64,000 nucleotides of DNA from Gnetum montanum (lineage: Eukaryota > Streptophyta > Gnetopsida > Gnetales > Gnetaceae), in contig MNCI01011336.1 of assembly GCA_015680685.1 (NCBI GenBank), positions 398,574 through 462,573 of the forward strand, read 5' to 3'. Below are positions 21,901-34,220 of this stretch, piece after piece. The notes below the pieces were generated by a model. It was not told the DNA's origin and did no database searches. It saw nothing but the letters and a program-made list of their open reading frames with translations. Position numbers and translations under genes: made by a program. Position 1 is the stretch's first letter. The number at the start of each line of letters is the position of its first letter.

Positions 21901-24144
21901 ATGACCACATCAACTACCGCCATTGACACTGCTAGCTTTGAGAACCCTTGGACTATGCAAGTTGTGCCTCCTATGGTCGAACAGCCAATTAGTCCAGTGC
22001 GACCACGCCACTCCCTCAAGCTACAAAACAAGGAGCCTGAGGGACATGCCCAGCACAAGGAACACTACAATTTCCTCTATGCTAAATTAGTAGCAAACCT
22101 GCCTATGTATCCACACGAACTCAAGAAAAAACAAGAGTACGAGTTCATATACTACAACCGGAAGGAACTCATTCCCACACCTAGCACCATCATGCCCCTG
22201 ATAGAACAACAAAGGTGGATCTTAGATCAAATGTTGATGGAAAAGACATTGCCAGAATAGCTAGAGGTGTTGTTCCATGATGAAACGCTTCACAATGGAC
22301 AAGACGATCTGGACTCTCACTCTGAAGGGGGTAGTCATGCTGATTTCACCATGGCTCCTCCTTCCACGACGTCCCGTGTAAATCCGTTGTTCATGGTCAT
22401 CATGCCTTTGATGTTATCTAATACTAATCGAGTCCCAAACTCACCGTGCCTACATTTTCTCTCTACCACTATACTTCCAGGCGAAGGTCCGTCGTAAATC
22501 ATTCCTCATGTGCAATTATCTTAGCCATCTCATTGTACACTTGCACCTACGTCGTCGCATGTGCACGTCATACCTACGTCGCAATTACCTACAGCACCAA
22601 CCTTCATCCCAGCCCAAACGAGAGGGACTGCCACTACAACATGGTGGGCTCCAAACATCCCCCTTGCCACGCATCCTGCGCAAATAGCCCATCATCCCCA
22701 TTTCCAAAGCCAGGTCCCAAGGGCACTAAACCCCGTTGTGTGATCACTACCTGTGCCCCCGGCTACATAAATAGTGTATTTGATGGCACAGCTGATAGTG
22801 GTTGCCCCATCTACACCAACTACCGGATGGTGGATGCCACAAGTAGCACTGCCTACAGGGACAATCCCGATAGCATCAACTATCGACCAAACTACTTCCT
22901 CCGCTCCGCCACCCGGTGTGGCCCCTCCTGCTATTCCTCAAACAACTTCGTTACCTACGGGTCTGGACCAAGCTTTCCAGCTCATTCAAACCCTTACAGA
23001 AGAGGTCAAGCATCTCAAAGCTATTGGTTTTGACATGATACAAGTCATGGATTTCTACCATGACAATCCTATTAGTCCAACAGTCCTCATCCTATCGTTG
23101 CCACCTGGGATGCCCCTTCCCCATTTTACAAAATATAATGGGGAAGGTGATCCCAACGCCCACCTGGTCACTTTAAGGTTAGAGTCATTATTACAACAAT
23201 GGCTGCATACTATAATCTATGTTTTTGCTATGTCCTTAATGGGTAAAGCTTTGGACTGGTACCGAGCGCTCCCACGTGCCTCCATTTCAACGTTGGAGGA
23301 GCTGTTAACTCAGTTTGTGACCCGTTTCAAGTATAACCTAAAGCCAGAAGTCACACTGGACCAACTCATGGGAGTCAAGCAAGACCTGCTTGAGTCAGTC
23401 CAAAAGTTCATACAGCGGTGGAGCACCACCTTGAATGAAATCTGCGAACCCATCGCGGAGGCCCATCTATTGGCAATTTTCCAGGGAGCATTTAACAACT
23501 TTATCAAGTCTAAGCTGTATTACCTCACTCCTCGCTCCCTTAGCCAAGCGTTTTCTCAAACTAAGAGTATTCAAGACGTGGCAGAAGCTAGCAAAGATCC
23601 GACATATCTGGTCTACAAGAATGCCCACAGAAAAGGTAAGGACAAAGGCAAAGCCACAACAACAATAGTAGTGGTGGTTGTTGAAGGGGCCAAGAAGAAG
23701 AACAACAATAAGAAAACACCTGCTGAGCTGACAACTAGCTCAAACAGCTCTAATTAGAAAACTCCTTTTGCCCCTGAAGCACCTCCACAGCCGAGGCCTA
23801 AATTTGAGCATAAGGATCACTCAAATTAGACAACCTTACCTACATAGCCTTCTAAACTCCTCAAACAATTACTGGGAACTGGCCATATTCGACACAAGAC
23901 GGTGTCCAAGGAGGCTCTGAAGCACCATAGGTGCCATTGTGAGCTGCTCAAGAACCCAAATTTGGCCCAACCTAATGAACCGCCAGTTCCCAAAAACTTT
24001 AGGTTGGATCGGTTCTGCAACTATCACCAATTGTGTGGCCATGACATGGACTACTGCTGGGTGTTGAAGGATGACATTCAACATCTGATTAATCAAGGTG
24101 ACCTAATCTTGGACAGCAGTAGCCCGACACGTCCAGAAAACTAG
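21901..24144 (+). pseudogene. gag of element A
   Basis: Gag of a Tat-like element, ATG at 21901 (MTTSTTAIDTASF). Order: N-terminal domain (to about 22260), a Pro/Thr/Ala-rich linker, the gag domain with LPPGMPLPHFTKYNGEGD (about 23098) and GKALDWYRALPR (about 23241), a Lys-rich tail ending near 23670, and a Cys-x3-His-x2-Cys-Gly-His-x4-Cys knuckle (FCNYHQLCGHDMDYC at about 24014-24060). The frame from 21901 to 23757 is kept, broken only by stops at 22258, 22495, about 22528, 22741, 22765 and 23755. The knuckle is in another frame, so at least one shift has occurred. Confidence 0.8.
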
Positions 24145-24675
24145 GTCATGCATGTGTACCAAGACCTGTTAAATGTAAATAATGCAGGGTACACAATCAA
24201 CGTGGTAGGAGTAGAGGACAATAATTAGGTGTAGTCGAAGCAGCCTTTCATGTTGTGAATGTATCCTCATTCACCCCAAATAACAGGTCCGTCAACGTTG
24301 ATGAGTGATGCCCCGAAGCAACCTTTCATCCTCCGAACTCTGTCTCAGAACACTTCTTGATAGCCTACTGTCGTTAAAGCTATGGCCCAGCTCATGCCTA
24401 CTCCCAGCGCACCCTTAATCATCAAGGTGACAAAACCATCAACCGTCCCTCTTGCACAGGGGTAGTCTTCTAAGTCAAACCCTCTTACTATTGACGTGGC
24501 CAAGGACCCTCTTACATTGGGGTTTTCCAAACTTAAACCCCTCGCTTCTATACGCTTGGCCCCACTTGATAAAAATGACAAGGTTACACGAATGTAATTA
24601 TCTCCATTTGGCCGAAGGAAATGCAACCCTCAACCAAGTGTCACTCCTCCTCGTGAAATTCGTCTCTTAGGGCGA
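24145..24675 (+). other. gag-protease linker of element A
   Basis: Decayed linker between the zinc knuckle and the protease. No conserved domain is recognisable; short open frames here are not supported by similarity to C or D. Confidence 0.4.
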
Positions 24676-25407
24676 ATGGAGGAGGAAAAGGATGACAAGC
24701 AGCCCGATCATGGGTGGGATCTCTTCGATGCCCTTACGCAAGTCAAACAGGCTCTGAAACAAAAAAATACAACATTGAGCCTTTATGACTTACTCATGAC
24801 ATCCCAGACACATCATGAGGCTATGGTTTGCATGCTAATGTCCATACCTGTAGACAAGAGACTGCCAATGGATGAAGAAGCAATTCATTCCATCATGCTT
24901 CCCCTCGCTGCTAAGAAACCTGATCCCACCCCGTTGACCTTTCGTGACCAATCCATTAAGGATAACCCTGAAGGTCAGGTGACAATGGTGCCCATGTTCA
25001 TCACCATCTGGGTCGGCCAACACTGGATCCGGAGAGTACATGTAGATGACGGGGCAGCCACCAATGTCATCCCTTATCCCATAGTGAATAAATTAGGCTT
25101 GATCGATCAAATCAATCCCACAATGATGTCATGCCTAAATTCATTCAACGGGGCACAAGTGTAGGTCAAAGGGGCCATCCATATCAACTTTGTGATAGGG
25201 GACCAGTTTTCCATAGACGTAACATTTATCATTGTCAAGGAGATGCCTGGATTTAGTTTGATCCTTGGGAGGTCTTAGTTAGCCCAACTCAGGGCAGTTT
25301 CATTCCCCATCCATCAGAAGATCCATCTGCCCTGTGCAAGAGGAGAAGTGGTCATCCATGGTGATGAAGTAATCCCTCAGGCTGTTAATAACATAGAAAT
25401 GGAATAG
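24676..25407 (+). pseudogene. protease of element A
   Basis: Retropepsin region. QVKQALKQKNTTLSLYDLLM (about 24742-24801) is followed by a HHEAMVCMLMSIPVDK helix, the flap-side strand WIRRVHVDDGAATNVIPYPI with the catalytic Asp-Gly-Ala (about 25024-25083), then the KGAIHINFVIGD and GFSLILGRS blocks to about 25280. Stops at 25162 (TAG), 25276 (TAG, where the family has Trp) and 25405 end the frame. The same arrangement occurs in C. In Ogre-type Tat elements this is the end of gag-pro before a pol intron. Confidence 0.75.
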
Positions 25408-25744
25408 GGGTCGGAAATTGAAATGCCTGAAGATCATTCCCCTGTCCCAATACCCGAGAAAGCCGAAACAGTGGCTAATGATAGCAAAGAAAGAAAAGGG
25501 TCGTAAATCTCCCCGTCCTTATGCGTCGTTAAAAGTGAAGGAAATTAAGAAATGGTTACAGAGTTATCAAGAAAATGATGCTACCTACTTATTACAGTTC
25601 CATCATCTATTTTATTTACGCTTACTAGTTATGCTCATTATATTTATGCATGTATTTACGCTTTCCACCAGCTAGTCTCATTATGCTCATGTTTATCTTT
25701 ACGTTTATCTTTACATTTCCACCAATTGTTTTCCTTACTCCTGT

Positions 25745-26065
25745 CATTCAAAGGCCTAAAATGGCCTTAAACTAGCAACTTCATTTATTCTTTGCACTTG
25801 AATCAATCCATGGCCCAAAATGGCCTAAAACTAATCGTAGCCTACCATGGCTTAAAACTAGCAGCTTAATATTTATTTGATTCCTTCACTCATGTAGCCA
25901 TGGCCCAAAATGGCTGTAAACTATCCATGGCCCGCAATGGCCTTAAACTACCTATTTCAATCACAATTTACGCTTGAACTACTCAAAGGCCTGAAATGGC
26001 TGTAAACTAACAATTTCATTTACGTTGTACATTTAAACAAATTAGCAGCCCGCAATGGCTTCAAA
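25745..26065 (+). repeat. degenerate tandem array ATGGCCCAAAATGGCCTTAAACTAGC (element A)
   Basis: About nine imperfect copies of a unit like CATGGCCCAAAATGGCC-TTAAACTAGCA, spaced 25-60 bp. It equals the array at 8235-8460 in C in element orientation, and shares the TAAACTAGCA core with the array at 33836-34220. Confidence 0.75.
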
Positions 26066-26239
26066 CTATAAACTGCATTAACGCTATGCTCTTAAAACTA
26101 ATTACGATTATAATAACATCAAAACCTATGATCCCACTTACGCTTTACATAAACAGGAAACAACAAAAAGAACATCAAAATGAAAATAAAACTTGTATCA
26201 AATATGTTAAAAGAAAAAAAAAATATCATCTTTTGTTTG

Positions 26240-29200
26240 GTTACACCACAATAAAACCTGAGGCTAATTCAGCCATGCTATGCGTCTCCCTTGTCACCAC
26301 TATCTCTAGTATCTCCCAGCTCAACCTCCACCTCAAGAAAATCATCTTCATAGGGGCCACCTTTTGCAAAAGGGACCCCTTTGTGAGGATGTTCCTCTTC
26401 GTGAGGCTCTTCAGTAGGGGGTTGCTCACCACAGCATTAACCAGCTTCATTACACGCTATTTCCTGTAAACCCTCTTCATGAGGACCACTACCTTCATTA
26501 GCTTCACCCTGCTGAGGATTCTTCTTAGGTCATTCCTGTGATCAAACATGATACATGTATTAACATCGCCATCTAAACTAGGTTTAACAAAAGCACAATA
26601 ATAATCCAACTTACCCATGACGGTCCTACATCAGCAGCAAAGGTGACTTGTTCTAAGCCAACCCACAAACGTTGCATAATTTTGTCCTTGGTGAGCTTTG
26701 ACCAAACCCCATCCCCTACATTAGTTCTAGCCTTGACCTTCCCCTTCTCCATGGGAGTCCATCAGGGTGGTTCAGGGAAGAAAGAAGAGACTGTAGTCTC
26801 ACCCCCAGGAAGAGTCACTTCCCTATCCAGAGAGGCACTCACCGTCACTTGCTCTTGGAACTTCTCAAATGCTTTGGAAGCACCAATATCATCGAGGAAT
26901 AGCCTAAGGGACTGAGCCTCAATGGCAGAGTCCCTATAACATTGACGATAGGTAGCGCTTTCCCATTTATAGATATGTTTGTGAGCTTTCTGCATCTGCC
27001 CCCACTCTTGTACACTTGCCCTAAAGTCCTTCCAGTCCTGGTTCTTCTAAGTGAGGAGGTCCATTTGCATATGCTGCTCGACCAGTTCACAATTAGTTTG
27101 GACATTGTTCCTAACGACAGTCCAATAATAGGTGTAGTCAACAATAACTGTCCTCCAGTCCTCGCTTCCCATTCCCTGGGCTTGTAGGAATTCATTCCAT
27201 GATCTTAAATCCCCAACCTCATCACATAGAGCCATCCTCTCCTTCTCTGACCTTTGTAACCTCTACCAGATGTCCTCATTTATGCTTTGACATTCCCATA
27301 AGGAGTAGGTTGAGCGTACAGCACATTTACGCATCTCATTGTAAATGTTGCATGGCACGATGGTCACTTCTGATGGGGGTTCAGTAGCATCTAAATCAAT
27401 AGGCTCTGACGGATCCCATCTGAGGCGAGCTCCTAATAACATAAAAACGATAATTAGGCATAATTAGGTAGCATAATGCCATAGTAAAATAACCTCTGCG
27501 TAATGATTGTAATGTACCAACTTCAAGATCAATTTTCTCTAAGCGACCGATCATATCTTGGACAATGCCTTCCATAAAGGAAAATTTATCAGGAAATTCG
27601 ACCCAGGATGGAGTCACCACTATTGTCAAGTGTACGCTCTGGTCACCTATTATGCAGAATAAATTCCATATAAAGACATAACTGAGACATTACGATGACC
27701 AGTACAACCTTTAGAAGTTGTCCAGAGTCTACTACGCTGTAAAAATCAATTTTATCGAGTAACAAACCACTTGCCTTGTCTAGTGCCTGCCGAAAGGACG
27801 TTGGCATCCTCCACTACTACTTCCTCTTCATGCGCAAGAGCCTGTGCACTCCTTGCCTTATTGGCTAGGGCCTCTTCTTCTGAAATCGGGGCCCCTTATT
27901 TACACCGTAATACTATAGCCCCTGTTTCAGGGATCAACTATTCCACAACCTTTTCCTTCGCTGTCATACAACATAGCTAGTTAACATAAGATTTCACTTC
28001 TGTTCAATGAATATTACGCTATGCAACAGCGTCTCTACATAAACCATAATCATTAATACATTTTTCCACTTACCACCTAGAGGATTACTCCTCTGAAATT
28101 TTATTTGCATCTTCTTCCCTACACCACCCGCTAGCTCGGCAGATTCCTCGGTCAAACGAGGCTTTTTCCGTAGCACTGATGAATCCACTATCTCAGCAGC
28201 TAGATGCTTCCCCCTCGATACATCACCAGTGTAAGAGGGCGGTGCCCCACCCATGCTATCTTGGCCCTGTGTTCGAGGTGCCACCATATTTCTAGTCGTT
28301 ACTGACAATGACTCCCCGATTCCCTCAGGAGGGTCTTGCGATCAGATAGTGCTGAAGATATGGGAAATCCATGGTTTGGAAATCTATCTGCTGTCTTGTT
28401 GCACCCAAACCCCATTCCTCTGGACTACCAGAAATTCGGCAAAACACTGGAAACAAGTTATGAAGAAGGCAAAATGCACATTGAAACGAGACTCAAGCTT
28501 CTTGCGAAGCCTAACCATCTCAATGCGCAAGCCTTCGGCAAAATAGCATGCCCAATTGAACTGAGTCCCCTCTTCCATGACCTCTCGCATAATCCAAGCC
28601 TATTCTATAGTGAGGAACCTCCCTTGTGAGAGCGTCTTGGGGAAGGCTCAGGCCCGAAAAAGGGGGTAAATGGTATTGGCCACCTCCAACTCAATCTTGT
28701 CAGCGGGGATTCCCTTAACTTCCTTCTGAACCCCTAGCCACTCCTCTATCTCTTTCTGGTACTTGAAACTCCTCTTCGACTTTTACTCTAAAGGAAAATC
28801 GTCGGAGGGAACACCAAAGAGATCAGAAAACAGCTCACCATCAATATCAAAATTTATGCGCACATTACACATGCGTATGCAAAGACGCTCAGCTTCTTTG
28901 CTGAAAGAGTTGACCAGGGTCAACATTTCCCCCGCAGTAATATCAGGAGTTATGGCCAAGAACAGGTCCATCAGTCCAACCTCCCAAACACAACCAGGCC
29001 CGCTCTATGGCCGAGCCAGCATTGTGTTTCCTTTATATCACCGTAACGGAAGAAGAGACTATTTGCCTCGTGACCAGAAGCCATGATCGTAATCTCCTGT
29101 GATTCCCTAACTACTAACATGAAATGATAGTTAAGCTAAGGTAACAAAAACCAGATGACTTTATACATCATCATCAACTGATAACATTGATACAATTCAT

Positions 29201-30060
29201 CATCATGATAAAGCTTACTAGGCCTAAAAGGTAAAGGAAATGGAAGGATTTTCCTTTGCACATCTGCAACGGTGAGGGGAGGGTCTAAAGTCCATTCCCT
29301 ATCCAGCCATCCGAGTTTCTTGCATCTGGAAAAGAAGTCGGCGTAATGGGTAGGGTATTCTGGGATCTTGAATATCAATTTTCCCATGATGATGGCCCGT
29401 ACATTACTGATAGAGGTAAATTTCCCTATAGCCATTTCGGTCAATGACAATGTATCATTATTGCCTAGAAGACTGCTCTCATTGATGACAAATCTAAACC
29501 ATGGAAGACAGAAAACCCCTTTACACTCAATACGCATCTAAACAGTAGTTAGCAAATTACAATACTACAAAGTGAAACAAAACTTACCCGCCTGCGTAAT
29601 GCACGGTACCAGGTGGATTCTGGAAGTAGGTTGTGAGATGATGGGCCACAAACAGAGTGTTATAGGCATGATAGCAGTTAAACCTGGGCATCTCCCAAAT
29701 CTAGCTCAAACGCCTCAAACCCCTAGCACTCTGTTCATGGTCTTGCACCCGCATAGTTTCGATCATGTCGTTTGACAAAAATGCCAGGATGCTCTGTGTC
29801 GAACCAACCAATAGCATCTCTAAAATAGCAGTAGCTACATCACCTGGTAGCTGTGACCAGACAATTACACTGTAATTACGAAGCAAAAATTGCAAAAAAT
29901 CCCGTGCACGCCTTCGGAACCACACCGCCTCCTCCTTTAGACGAGCATGAGGAAGAGGGACATTGGCCGCGGAAACATGAACGCAACACAGAATGCCCAC
30001 GATGTCCAAAATGATTAGGATGGGCTTTAGCATAATACTATATGATACAAAACATATTAC
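26240..30060 (-). pseudogene. antisense intron-containing gene of element A (FCP1/HAD-like first domain)
   Basis: Minus-strand gene between A's protease and RT. Clear GT-AG introns: 29587-29538, 28073-27961, 27517-27433, 26614-26536, all 50-113 bp, with consensus donors (GTAAGT, GTAAGTGG, GTACATT, GTAAGTTGG). The first large exon (30037-29588) follows acceptor ATATAG and reads LKPILIILDIVGILC, then FLQFLLRNYSVIVWSQ, later RGLRRLS-x-IWEM, NTLFV and NPPGTVHYAGG, the order of plant FCP1/NIF-type HAD phosphatases. The DxD and DD acids are changed. Later exons include WLDREWTLDPPL, MDLFLAITPDI, FDIDGELFSDLFGVPSDDFP and KFSFMEGIVQDMIGRLEKID, which match C's gene but no family I can name. Stops are present. 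Confidence 0.6.
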
Positions 30061-30492
30061 TATTAGACAAACCATTTAGACGTAAACATTCATCATGCTA
30101 CACTAGGGTTCGTACAATTTCCAGAAAATTACAAGGTATACTGGAGATGCATGGCCAAAATCGCCCAAACCCTTGCAATAGCTCAAGGTCTGTCCCTGAC
30201 GACGATGTTGAAAGAAACATTGCGTATTATTCCAGCATAACATATAACTATTACAAACGATAAACAGAAAAGAAAATAGAACGCCACACATGGATACAAT
30301 ACTTAAATTGTTCCGGCTATACATTACACCTACATGCTATACATTACATCTACACAGCACTACTCCATATTACCTAAACCTTCATAACAATAGCTCAGTT
30401 GGTGTGAACAGACATTAATGCCCAACGCAACATGTGCATTCAAAATAAATACAATTACGATGCTGCAACAAACATGAAAATAGTGCAAAAGG

Positions 30493-32030
30493 ATGGACGA
30501 TGACTTGGAAGCTGGTGACATGACTGAGGACCCTCTCAACGAGGTCTCTATGGTTACGCACAAAGGAAAAAACAAAGCTCTTACGGTTAGTTCTCTCCTA
30601 GACCCACAAACAAAGTGTAGCATAACGCAAGTGCTCCAGGATAACACTACTGTATTTGCATGGTCATATGAAGACATGCCAGGTTTAGACCTGAGATTAA
30701 TATAGCACAACATAATCTTAGACCCATGCATCAAAGCAATTAGGCAGAAGACACGAAAGATTAAGCCTGAAATCGCTCTAGCAATGCGTGATGAAATCAC
30801 CAAGCTATACCAGGCTGGTTTCATTCGTGTGGTCGATTACTCAGACTGGGTGTCCAACATCGTAGTTGTCTCTAAGAAAATGGGAGGCATACGCATTTGC
30901 ATAGACTTCCGAGATCTAAATAAAGCTATGATTAAGGATAATTTTCCGTTCCCGAGTATTGACCAACTGATCGATACAATAGCTAGTCACGCACTCCTAT
31001 CCTTTATGGATGGCTTTTCAGGTTATAATCAAATTCATATTAATCCAGAGCATCAATTGACCACGACATTCATGATACCTTGGGAAACCTTCTATTACAC
31101 TATGATGCCTTTTGAGCTAAAAAATGCTGGAGCAACGTATCAACGATCCATGACATACATCTTTAGTGATTACCACTTAGGGAGATTGAACAACTATGTA
31201 GACAACATAGCTGTCAAGTCTATAAAGTCGAAAGATCATTCAGAAGAGCTGGAGTTAGTCCTTAAATAGTGTCTCAAGCATGACTTAAGGCTCAACCCAA
31301 AGAAATGCGTATTCGGAGTCAAAATCGAATGCATGTTAAGGTTTGTAGTATCAAAGACTAGTATCCGAGTCGACCCTGACAAGGTTAAAGCCATCATTGA
31401 TCTAACGCCACCTACAAACCTAAAGGAACTACATGGGTTGCAGGGCAGACTACAGTTTATTAGGCGGTTTATTTCAAAGTTAACAGATAAATTACATCTC
31501 ATGCAACATCTCCTCAAGAAGGGTGTTAATTTTGAATGGACTGATGACTGCCAGCGTGCATTTGACAATTTAAAAAGGGAGCTGCAACATTTACCCATGG
31601 TTTTCCCACCACAAAGGGATCGACCTTTTTATATTTATGTAGCAAACTTGGACGTTTCTATAGCTGCGTTACTTTGCCAGAAAAGGAACAATGGGTTAGA
31701 AACTCCTATCTATTACCTCAGCCACGCTCTATTTGCGTACGAGACAAGGTACAATGAGGTGGAGCGTAACTATTTGGCATTGGTTTTCACACTTAAAAAA
31801 TGTATGCATTATCTTTTCCACAGTCAGGTCAACATAATTTGCAAAAACAACGTTCTGCGAGCTATCTCAAACAACTTGTATGAGAGTAGTAGGATAGCTC
31901 GCTGGAAGGCTATCATAGCTAAATTCGATCTACATTATGTTGGCCAATCGTCCAACAAAGGCCAGGCTATAGCTAACCAATTAGCAACATCGCAAATTAA
32001 CGATCAAGCTACAATAGAGCCAAAATTTCT
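30493..32030 (+). pseudogene. reverse transcriptase and RNase H of element A
   Basis: Ty3/gypsy RT: ITKLYQAGFIRVV, YSDWVSNIVVVSKKMGGIRI, CIDFRDLNKA (about 30898), FMDGFSGYNQI (31004-31036), MMPFELKNAGATYQ, then YVDNIAVKS at about 31195, where the catalytic YxDD box reads YVDN because the second Asp codon is AAC. The connection and first RNase H follow (GLQGRLQFIRRFI; FEWTDDCQRAF; IYYLSHALFAYETRYNEVE). Stops at 30703 and 31267 and possible small shifts. The changed RT box predicts an inactive enzyme. Confidence 0.8.
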
Positions 32031-32059
32031 AGATGAGCATGTACACATTTTAAGCCCTG

Positions 32060-32637
32060 TATCAATAGGCCTTGAAGCGACGTTATACTTTGATGGAGCT
32101 TTAACCACTAGAGGTGGCAGTGCCACCACTATTATTATGCTCTCCCCTAAGGATGTGCATCCATTGGCTTACTGCCTGGCCTTCCCTGGTACGAAGAATG
32201 TGGCAGAGTATGAGGGGCTTCTCAGAGGATTGTTGATAGCTAGAGAACTCAACGTTCAACACCTGGTAATCTGAGGTGATTCAATACTTGTCATCAATAA
32301 AATCAAAGGAGTATACACCTCCAATGCTATGCATTTATAGCCCTACTGCGATATGGCTAAGGATCTCATGAAACAATTCGTGATAACTGATGCCCAACAC
32401 GTGCCGTGTAATGAAAATGTTGTGGCTGATGCACTGGCCACACTGGCGCTAAACGTGCCATCACACCTATTTTCCACTTGGCCCGCTTTAATGATGGAAT
32501 GTACAAATCCTGTGATTCAAGCAGTGCAAATGTCCTCATTAAACGTGGGAGGAACACCAGAATGGTATGACAACATTAAGACTTACCTTCTGCATGGCGA
32601 ACCACCGCACAAGCTAACACATGCGTAAAAAGATGCA
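32060..32637 (+). pseudogene. second, archaeal-type RNase H of element A
   Basis: An additional RNase H after the usual one, typical of Tat and Ogre elements. The catalytic set is visible: YFDGA (Asp, about 32087), AEYEGLLRGLLIAREL (Glu, about 32205), GDSILVI (Asp, 32277) and NVVADALATLA (Asp, about 32415). One TGA at 32272 and TAG at 32338 interrupt it. Its presence places element A in the Tat lineage. Confidence 0.8.
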
Positions 32638-33803
32638 GTGTGCAAACGTGCCAGGCAATACGTCATCATTGGAGATAGTACTCTCTGTAGATGCTCATTT
32701 GATGGAGTATTTCTAACCTGTGTTAGTCATGACCAAGCACAACGAATAGTTAGCAAAGTCCATGAGGGGCTGTGTGGGGGACACGTAGCCCCGCAAGCCA
32801 TGGTCGCTAAAATCATATGCCTAGGGTACTATTGGCCATACATGGAAAAAGACTGTCTTGTCAAGGTTAAGACATGTGACACATGCCAACGTTATGCAAA
32901 TCTAATACACGTATCACCAACTGAGTTACACACCACACAGATTACTTGGCCATTCCAACGATGGAGACTAGATATTATAGGCCGCATAGCGCCTAAGTCT
33001 TCCGCAGGACATAGCTTCATTATTACTGCCACTAAGTATTTTACAAAGTGGGTTGAGGCCGTTCCCCTATGGAAGATTACATCTTAACAGGTTTTCCATT
33101 TCATCTTAGACAATATAGTAACCAGATTTGGGCTTCCTATGACTATTGTGACCGACAATGGGCCACATTTTAGTAGTACCGAAACAAAATCATTTTGCGA
33201 TAATCTTGGCATCAAGCAATATTTTTCTTCACCCTATTATCCATAAGCAAATGGTCAAGCAAAAGCAATGAACAAGGTAATCATCAATCTACTCAAGAAG
33301 ATGCTCAACAATAATAAGAAGCGGTGGCATGAAAAAATCCTCTACGTGCTATGGACGTATCGTACGACATGCAGGACAGCTACAGACAGGAGGCCCTATA
33401 GTCTGTTCTATGGGTCTGAAGCAGTGTTTCCCTTGGAATTACAGGTTCCCTCATTGCGGATGGTCCTCTCCATGATTATAAATGAGACTCAACACAACGA
33501 GTCTAAGATCATGGATTTAGACTCAGTAGAGGAAAAGCGCATCCAAATGCTTGATACCATCGAAAGATATCAGGATAGACAGAGACAAAAGCACCAGCAA
33601 AATCCACATCAATGAACTATCAAGAAGGGAGACCTAGTTCTCAAGGCCATACGTGAACCAATAGGCAAGTTCTTTGCAAACTGGGAAGGCCCTTTCTTGG
33701 TCGTCGATGCATACGGTAACAGAGCATTCAAGTTAGCGGATATCGATGGAAATGAGCTACCAAATCCAGTAAATCATCTGTATCTAAGGCGGTACCACAT
33801 CTA
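32638..33803 (+). pseudogene. integrase of element A
   Basis: Zinc-binding HHCC domain with CDTCQRYA (about 32877) and the upstream His pair (HEGLCGGH), catalytic core with RWRLDIIG (first Asp, about 32965) and TDNGPHF (second Asp, about 33151). The third acid, in the ANGQAEAMNK motif, is Lys here (AAA at about 33263), and the Gln before ANGQ is a TAA stop. The C-terminal GPFLVV and LKLADxDG-like block ends at 33803. Other stops are at 33085 and 33613. Catalytically dead by sequence. Confidence 0.8.
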
Positions 33804-33835
33804 AGCATTGACTCGGCTCAGACATAGGTAACGAA

Positions 33836-34220
33836 TGTCCGCTACGACGTAAAACTAGCAAAGTTGTAAACTTCCACTACGATGTAAAACTGGCAAAGTT
33901 GTAAACGTCCTCTACGACATAAAATTGGCAATTCTTTCATGTGTCTGCCATGAGGCTAAACTAGCAAGGTGTTTCATCGTCCTCCATGACATGAAACTAG
34001 AGAGGTAAGCATATGTCTTTTGAGATGCTAAACTAGCATAGATTTTTCCTTGGGTCATGACGTAAAATTGACATCCACAGCACAGTCTGCTGGGACCATA
34101 AACCAGCCATTCCACCATCCGCTACGACATAAAACTAGCAGGTTTCAGTCTACCCAGATGTTAAATTAGGACCATGGCCTGCTGAGACTTAAAACCAGCA
34201 ATAACAGTCAACCAAGACCC
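33836..34220 (+). repeat. second tandem array, CTACGACGTAAAACTAGCA type (element A)
   Basis: About eleven imperfect units after integrase, consensus CTACGACGTAAAACTAGCA plus 10-25 variable bases (for example 33842, 33875, 33910, 34121). It shares the TAAAACTAGCA core with the array at 25745. Confidence 0.7.

Noticed and set aside
22446-23033. 195-codon plus-strand frame inside A's gag
   Set aside because: The frame used by the conserved gag blocks (21901 and 22774) is different; this is a shadow of the Pro-rich linker.
30360-30824. 154-codon minus-strand frame overlapping A's RT start
   Set aside because: Antisense shadow of the conserved RT-linker coding; it does not match the antisense gene of element C.
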